DNA of 9,125 nucleotides from assembly GCA_003022905.1 (NCBI GenBank), contig PXSE01000096.1:1-9125 (forward strand), in the 5' to 3' direction. A program made the translations under genes and the position numbers. The notes beneath the pieces were generated by a model. The model had not been told where the DNA came from and ran no database searches. It saw nothing but the letters and a program-made list of their open reading frames with translations. The stretch is from Halobacteriales archaeon QS_9_68_42 (lineage in GTDB: Archaea; Halobacteriota; Halobacteria; Halobacteriales; Haloarculaceae). This document shows positions 5,631 to 9,125 of the stretch, one piece after another. Position 1 is the stretch's first letter, and every line of letters begins with the position of its first letter.

Positions 5631-5750
5631 TGTCGAAAGACCCAGCCATCTATACCGCTTTAGGGCGGCGGCCGCGGGGGCTCGACCCGGACGGACACGC
5701 CGCCCGGCCCGCTCCGACAGCGGTTAGGTCCGGCGGCCCATCGCTCCGTC

Positions 5751-6152
5751 GTGACCGACGCCACGGCCGTCCGGCGGCGGCTGCTCTCGGCCCACCGGCC
5801 GGCCCTCGAGCGGGCGCTGGCCTGTGCCGACGCCGTCGCGGCCGGCTGGGACGGCGACCACGCGACCGACTCCGTCGCCGACGAGTACCGGGCCACCCTC
5901 GAGGCGGCCGGTGCCCTCGACCCGCTGATTTCGGCGCTGGCCGACGCCATCGATCACGCCGGCGGCGAACTCGCCGCCCGGCCGGTCGCGAACGCGCCGT
6001 ACCTGGCGGTGGCCGGCCGGGGGGTGGTGCTGCGGGGGCCGCTGGCCGGCGGCGGCCGGGTCGTTGCCACGCTCGCGGCCTTCGAGGTCGACCCCTACCG
6101 GCGGGGCGCCGACTTGCCGGCGGCGCTCGTAGTCGAGACCCTCGACCGGTGA
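5751..6152 (+). CDS. Haloarchaeal protein of unknown function, 133 aa
   Basis: I do not recognise a characterised family. The product starts with GTG: MTDATAVRRRLLSAHRPAL is followed by a helical acidic region (ALACADAVAAGWDGD, SVADEYRATLEAAGALDPL). An Ala-rich helix (ISALADAIDHAGGELAARPV) leads to a beta-like half (NAPYLAVAGRGVVLRGPL, GGRVVATLAAFEVDPYRR) that ends in ALVVETLDR. It has no signal peptide or membrane segment. Codon bias is strongly haloarchaeal. There is no ATG near the N-terminus, and a weak TATA-like GTTAGGT (about 5723-5729) sits about 25 bases before the GTG, so GTG 5751 is probably the start. The gene is divergent from the small gene at 5295-5602, with about 150 bases between. 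The repeat-filled stretch follows it. The protein looks complete; its role is unknown. Confidence 0.75.
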   Translation: MTDATAVRRRLLSAHRPALERALACADAVAAGWDGDHATDSVADEYRATLEAAGALDPLISALADAIDHAGGELAARPVANAPYLAVAGRGVVLRGPLAGGGRVVATLAAFEVDPYRRGADLPAALVVETLDR

Positions 6153-6608
6153 TGGGCCGCCGACCCGGGTTCCGGCGCCGTGATTAGTTACGCAAGAGCC
6201 AGCCGGTCAGCCGACGTCGGGCGGGACCTCGAACGGGGCCGACCGCTCGCGCAGCGAGGCCGAGCGAGCGGAGCGAGGGAGGCCTCGGAAAGAAGCGAGC
6301 GGGAGGAGCGACGCGGGGAGCGACGACACGGGAGCACAGCGAGCCGACGCAAGCACGGCCATCGGCCGCGCGCCGCGAAGTCGAGCGAGCGCAACGAGAG
6401 AGGCCTCGAAAAGAAGCGAGCGGGCGGAGCGATGTGGGGAGCGACGACACGAGAGCGCAGCGAGGGAAGGCCTCGTGAAGAAGCGAGCGGGAGGGGGCGT
6501 TCGGAAACTCTACTATCACCAGCGAACTATGCTACTCCCTCATAGGTAAACACTACCGGTTCCGGGCCCGAAAGAGTCAAACGCGCCGCTCCCCTGCCAT
6601 TGGATGGC
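6153..6608. other. Gene-free stretch with direct repeats
   Basis: Both strands stay open through much of this stretch only because it is purine-biased GC repeat (GAGCGAGCG-type) lacking stop codons; the translations are low-complexity Arg/Glu/Ser. It holds the repeats at 6259-6494 and a weak C-terminal-like remnant on the minus strand (stop at 6207-6209, reading RERSAPFEVPPDVG). From about 6505 to 6560 a less GC-rich stretch includes a CTATG/CATAG inverted repeat (6527-6531 with 6541-6545), possibly promoter DNA for the next gene. I see no RNA gene. Confidence 0.55.
6259..6494 (+). repeat. Long direct repeats, period 121 then 67
   Basis: The 83 bases at 6261-6343 recur at 6382-6464 with nine differences by my count (about 89% identity). 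A core starting GGCCTCG recurs a third time at 6469-6491 (two differences in 23 bases), truncated. The unit contains GGCCTCG, AAGAAGCGAGCGGG, GGAGCGACGACACG and many GCGAG steps. Low-complexity GAGCGAGC sequence is common between haloarchaeal genes, but the conserved unit order indicates duplication rather than simple slippage. Confidence 0.75.
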
Positions 6609-7258
6609 ATGGACGTTCGCGTGACGGGACGTGGGCCCGCTGAACCGTTTCTGAGCGCCCGTGACCTGCTGGCGACCGAGCGTGACCTCGAGTTGCCGGT
6701 CGTCGTGAAGTTCCGCGAGGACCCCGACGACCGGACCGTGGCGGGCCACTACGACGACCGCCACGAACTGCTCGTCTCCCGGCGGGCGGCCAGTTCGGCG
6801 ATGGCGCGGGAACTCGCGCTCCATGAGTTCGCACACATGGCCCGCTACGAGGAGGAGCATCCCTCCCACGTGCAGTCGACCGAGGAGGCGCTGTTTCTCG
6901 CCCTGGCGGGCCGCAGCGTCGAACAACGGAAACTGGCCCACTGCTACCAGATCGCCAACCACGTAAAGGACATCTACGCCGACGACATCACGCTGGAAAT
7001 CGGGCCGACCCGGAAACTGGTGTCGTTCCTGGAGTCGTCGCTCGCGAGTGCGGTGGCGGACTCGCCGCCCGCGGCCCCGGGCGGGTGGCAGCGACTGTCG
7101 CCGACGCCGCGGCCGCCGACGCGCCGGAGGTGTCGGTGTCGGCGTTCAGGCGCCGCTTCCGGTCGCTCGGCGCCGACCCCGACGCCTCCGAGTACCGGAA
7201 GACCCTCGTTGACCTGACCCGCGAGTACGTCCCCGAGAACCGCCGGGCCGCGGACTGA
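6609..7258 (+). pseudogene. HExxH metallopeptidase-like haloarchaeal protein, frameshifted near the 3' end
   Basis: From ATG 6609 the first ~160 residues read cleanly: MDVRVTGRGPAEPFLSARD, an acidic stretch, then LALHEFAHMARYEEEH. H72-E-F-A-H76 fits the zinc-binding, catalytic HExxH motif, and E92/E93 in QSTEEALFLALAG could be the third ligand. HCYQIANHVKDIYADDI follows at 111-127. From memory it resembles haloarchaeal DUF5781, with no established substrate. Coding sense is lost near 7080, and that frame runs on to a stop at 7217. From 7082 a second frame encodes 58 well-coded residues (SVSAFRRRFRSLGADPDASEYR, LVDLTREYVPENRRAAD) ending at 7258. Both frames look coding across 7082-7110, so an out-of-frame internal deletion is as likely as a one-base indel. 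A TTG at 6600 would add three residues; ATG 6609 fits better. The gene converges on the sugar dehydrogenase gene. Confidence 0.65.
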
Positions 7259-7351
7259 CGCCGGCCGCAGTCGCCGCACGCGGTCGGCACAGTGACGACT
7301 CGAGGGGTCGGGGTAGGGCGCCTCCGGGGCCGGCCTGCTTCCCGACGGTCC

Positions 7352-8731
7352 TCACTCGGCGACGATGCGGACCAGCCGGTCGTCGTTCCCCTTCGGGAAA
7401 CTGTCCTCCTCGGGTTCGGCGCTCCGGCCGTCGCGGTTCGAGGTGACGGCGTACAGCTCGCCGTCCGGCCCCTGTTCGACGTGTCTGATGCGGCCGAGTT
7501 CGTTGTTCATCAGGGTGTGGACGACCGCTTCGTAGTCGGGGTGGAGCCACTCGGCGTCGTAGCGCGTGCCGCCGATGTCCGGGGCCGACCCCTCGTAGAC
7601 GGAGACGACATTGAGCCGCTGGGAGATGAGCCCTCCGAGGACGAACCGGTTCCGCAGTGCGGGCACCTCGTCGCCGGTGTAGAACACGCCGCCCGGCGGC
7701 GCCCACGTCTCGTCGCCGGTGTTGACCACCGGCGGCGTCACCTCGTCGTGGTCGGCGTAGGAGCCGTACTCGCCAGGGCCGGACCGGACCTCCGACCAGC
7801 CGTAGTTCCCGCCCGCCTCAAGGACGTTCACCTCGTCGCTGCCGCCGGAGGGGCCGTGCTCGGCGGCGATGGGCGTCGCGTCGGGCAGCCAGGAGATGGC
7901 CTGCGGGTTCCGGTGGCCGTAGGTGTAGACCCGCGGGTCATCGAGCCCCGGGTTGTCCGACGGCGCGGTGCCGTCCGGCTCCAGCCGCAGAATCTTGCCC
8001 GCGAGGTTCCCGCCGTCCTGTGCGAACTCCTCGCCCTTGGCCTCCTCGCCGGAGTCGCCGGTGGTCACCCACAGGTAGTTCCGCGGCCCGAACGCAACGC
8101 GGGCGCCGTTGTGGATGATGCGGTGGGCCGGAATCCCATCGACGACGACCGTCTCCTCGTTGCCGTTCTCCAGATCGTAGTAGACGAGGCGGTTGCGGTA
8201 CTCCTCCTCGCCCGCCTGGTAGGTGTAGTAGGCGTACAGCACCGGCACGTCCGGGTAGTTCGGGTGCAGCGAGATGCCGAGTAGGCCGCCCTCACTGCCG
8301 CCGCCCCACCAGTCTTGGCCCTCGACGTCCGGCGAGACGGCGGTGGCGTGGTCGATGACGTCGTCCGCCTCGGTGACGGCTTGGATTTCGCCGGCCTCGT
8401 AGCGGCTGATGCGGCCGATGCGCTCCGAGAAGTACAGCTCCCCGCTGTCGGCGAAGCTCATGTCCCACGGAATCTCGAGGTTCTCGACCAGCGTCTCGGT
8501 GCGGAACTCCGCGTCGGTCGGGGACGTCTCTGGCGGCTCCCAGTCGGGGTCGTAGCCGTCCCAGCTTTCGACGTCGTGCTCGACGGCGAGGTCGTACGAC
8601 GAGTCGACGGGCGTCGGTTCGTTCCCGTCGCTCTCGCTGCTCTCGCCGAGGCTCAGACAGCCGGCGGCGGCGAGGCTCCCAGCGGCACCCATCGACGCGA
8701 GGAACCGACGACGGTCCTGGAGGAATCGCAT
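7352..8731 (-). CDS. PQQ-type glucose/sorbosone dehydrogenase family protein, Tat lipoprotein
   Basis: This 459-residue protein is a six-bladed beta-propeller of the glucose/sorbosone dehydrogenase family; soluble members oxidise aldoses or pyranoses with PQQ and calcium. It begins with a Tat signal (DRRRFLASMGAAGSLAAAGC), the lipobox AAGC placing the lipidated Cys at 25, so it should be anchored outside the membrane after an acidic linker. Family blocks are LEIPWDMSFADSGELYFSER (85-104), EGGLLGISLHPNYP (147-160), HNGARVAFGP (207-216, H207 in the position of the catalytic base), LWVTTGD (220-226), YGHRNPQAI (271-279) and GGNYGW (307-312). The start is supported by a strong TATA box at 8751-8760. 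It lies 95 bases after rpsG on the same strand but has its own promoter. Substrate and electron acceptor cannot be read from sequence, and not all haloarchaeal members are proven to bind PQQ. Confidence 0.88.
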   Translation of the reverse strand: MRFLQDRRRFLASMGAAGSLAAAGCLSLGESSESDGNEPTPVDSSYDLAVEHDVESWDGYDPDWEPPETSPTDAEFRTETLVENLEIPWDMSFADSGELYFSERIGRISRYEAGEIQAVTEADDVIDHATAVSPDVEGQDWWGGGSEGGLLGISLHPNYPDVPVLYAYYTYQAGEEEYRNRLVYYDLENGNEETVVVDGIPAHRIIHNGARVAFGPRNYLWVTTGDSGEEAKGEEFAQDGGNLAGKILRLEPDGTAPSDNPGLDDPRVYTYGHRNPQAISWLPDATPIAAEHGPSGGSDEVNVLEAGGNYGWSEVRSGPGEYGSYADHDEVTPPVVNTGDETWAPPGGVFYTGDEVPALRNRFVLGGLISQRLNVVSVYEGSAPDIGGTRYDAEWLHPDYEAVVHTLMNNELGRIRHVEQGPDGELYAVTSNRDGRSAEPEEDSFPKGNDDRLVRIVAE

Positions 8732-8750
8732 TGTCCCACCCTACGACTCA

Positions 8751-8760
8751 GATAAATAAA
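8751..8760 (-). promoter_or_regulatory. TATA box of the sugar dehydrogenase gene
   Basis: TTTATTTATC on the minus strand is centred about 24 bases before the ATG at 8731. It is one of the most AT-rich decamers in the window and fits a leaderless, independently transcribed gene rather than readthrough from rpsG. Confidence 0.65.
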
Positions 8761-8826
8761 GGCTGCTGGTTGCGGTCGTTCGTGAGCAACGCTGGTCGCG
8801 CCTCGAGAACGGAAAGCGAGACGGAA

Positions 8827-9125
8827 TCAGCGAGCGGCCGCCGCGACGCGCTCCTGCTCTTCCTTCTGGCTGACAGGGTAGGCCTGCAGGTCGTAGTTGG
8901 CCGCGCCGACGAGCTGGTTGGCCAGCGCCTCCTCGACGGGCGTCGGCGTCTTGAACGAGGCGTTATAGGTGCCCTGGGCGATGAACTTCAGGGCCTGGTC
9001 GACCCGTCGCTGGGGGGCGACGTCGACGGCCTTCGGCACCGAGATGCCGCCGTACTTCAGGCGGACCGTCTCCTCGCGGGGCCCGGCGTTCTCGACGGCC
9101 GTCACGAGCACCTGGACCGGGTTCT
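8827..9125 (-). CDS. rpsG: 30S ribosomal protein S7, C-terminal part (continues past the window edge)
   Basis: This is about the last 98 residues of S7, an RNA-binding protein that nucleates the head of the small subunit and lies near the E site. The visible part reads [18 protein letters not shown], then [45 protein letters not shown], and a tail ([15 protein letters not shown]) typical of archaeal S7. Archaeal S7 has roughly 200 residues, so the N-terminal half lies beyond 9125. The GTG at 9111 is an internal valine codon, not a start: coding continues without a break to the edge. In archaea rpsG usually belongs to a translation operon with rpsL and often an elongation factor gene; here the next downstream gene is an exported sugar dehydrogenase with its own promoter, so the operon probably ends here. 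Not truncated other than by the window. Confidence 0.95.
   Translation of the reverse strand, partial: NPVQVLVTAVENAGPREETVRLKYGGISVPKAVDVAPQRRVDQALKFIAQGTYNASFKTPTPVEEALANQLVGAANYDLQAYPVSQKEEQERVAAAAR

Noticed and set aside
6215..6240. tRNA T-loop-like GTTCGAGGTCCC on the minus strand
   Set aside because: The flanks do not form a T stem, and no anticodon or acceptor stem can be drawn around it.
6180..6545. Plus-strand 121-codon frame rich in Arg, Glu and Ser
   Set aside because: It is the translation of the GAGCGAGC direct repeats; low complexity and no sensible start signals.
7292..8284. Plus-strand 330-codon frame
   Set aside because: Antisense shadow of the sugar dehydrogenase; Val/Arg-rich with no motifs.

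Overview
The window is chromosomal DNA from a halophilic archaeon (class Halobacteria). The evidence is very high GC, strongly acidic proteins rich in Asp and Glu, Tat-type signals, TATA-like boxes about 25 bases before start codons that lack a clear Shine-Dalgarno (leaderless transcripts), and proteins that read as haloarchaeal throughout, including a partial 30S ribosomal protein S7. I cannot assign the genus.

Layout. Positions 4-1043 (+) hold serB (phosphoserine phosphatase) and a small two-helix membrane protein. Positions 1102-3566 (-) hold a two-gene methionine operon, transcribed metY then metX with a 4-base overlap. MetX acetylates homoserine and MetY-type sulfhydrylase converts O-acetylhomoserine to homocysteine, so with serB the left third of the window is amino-acid biosynthesis. 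Positions 3728-4230 (+) are a wrecked locus: a Tat signal-peptide fragment runs into a hotdog-fold acyl-CoA thioesterase broken by several frameshifts. Positions 4268-4657 (+) encode a small conserved-looking acidic protein of unknown function.

Positions 4707-5294 contain no convincing gene. The stretch is full of hairpins and is bounded by two similar stem-loops. I read it as a non-autonomous IS200/IS605-derived element (PATE/MITE-like), perhaps keeping a TnpB-type guide-RNA region without tnpB. It stops exactly at the stop codon of a small minus-strand gene (5295-5549) whose true N-terminus (from 5602) lies in another frame. Next come an unknown acidic protein (5751-6152 +), a 450-base gene-free stretch with long direct repeats (6259-6494), and a frameshifted HExxH metallopeptidase-like gene (6609-7258 +). 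On the minus strand follow a Tat lipoprotein of the glucose/sorbosone (PQQ-type sugar) dehydrogenase family (7352-8731) and the C-terminal half of rpsG (S7, 8827-9125).

The metabolic and ribosomal genes are intact, while three accessory loci carry at least five frame changes. The most interesting unexplained part is the hairpin-dense element at 4707-5294, especially the nested structure at 4928-5010.
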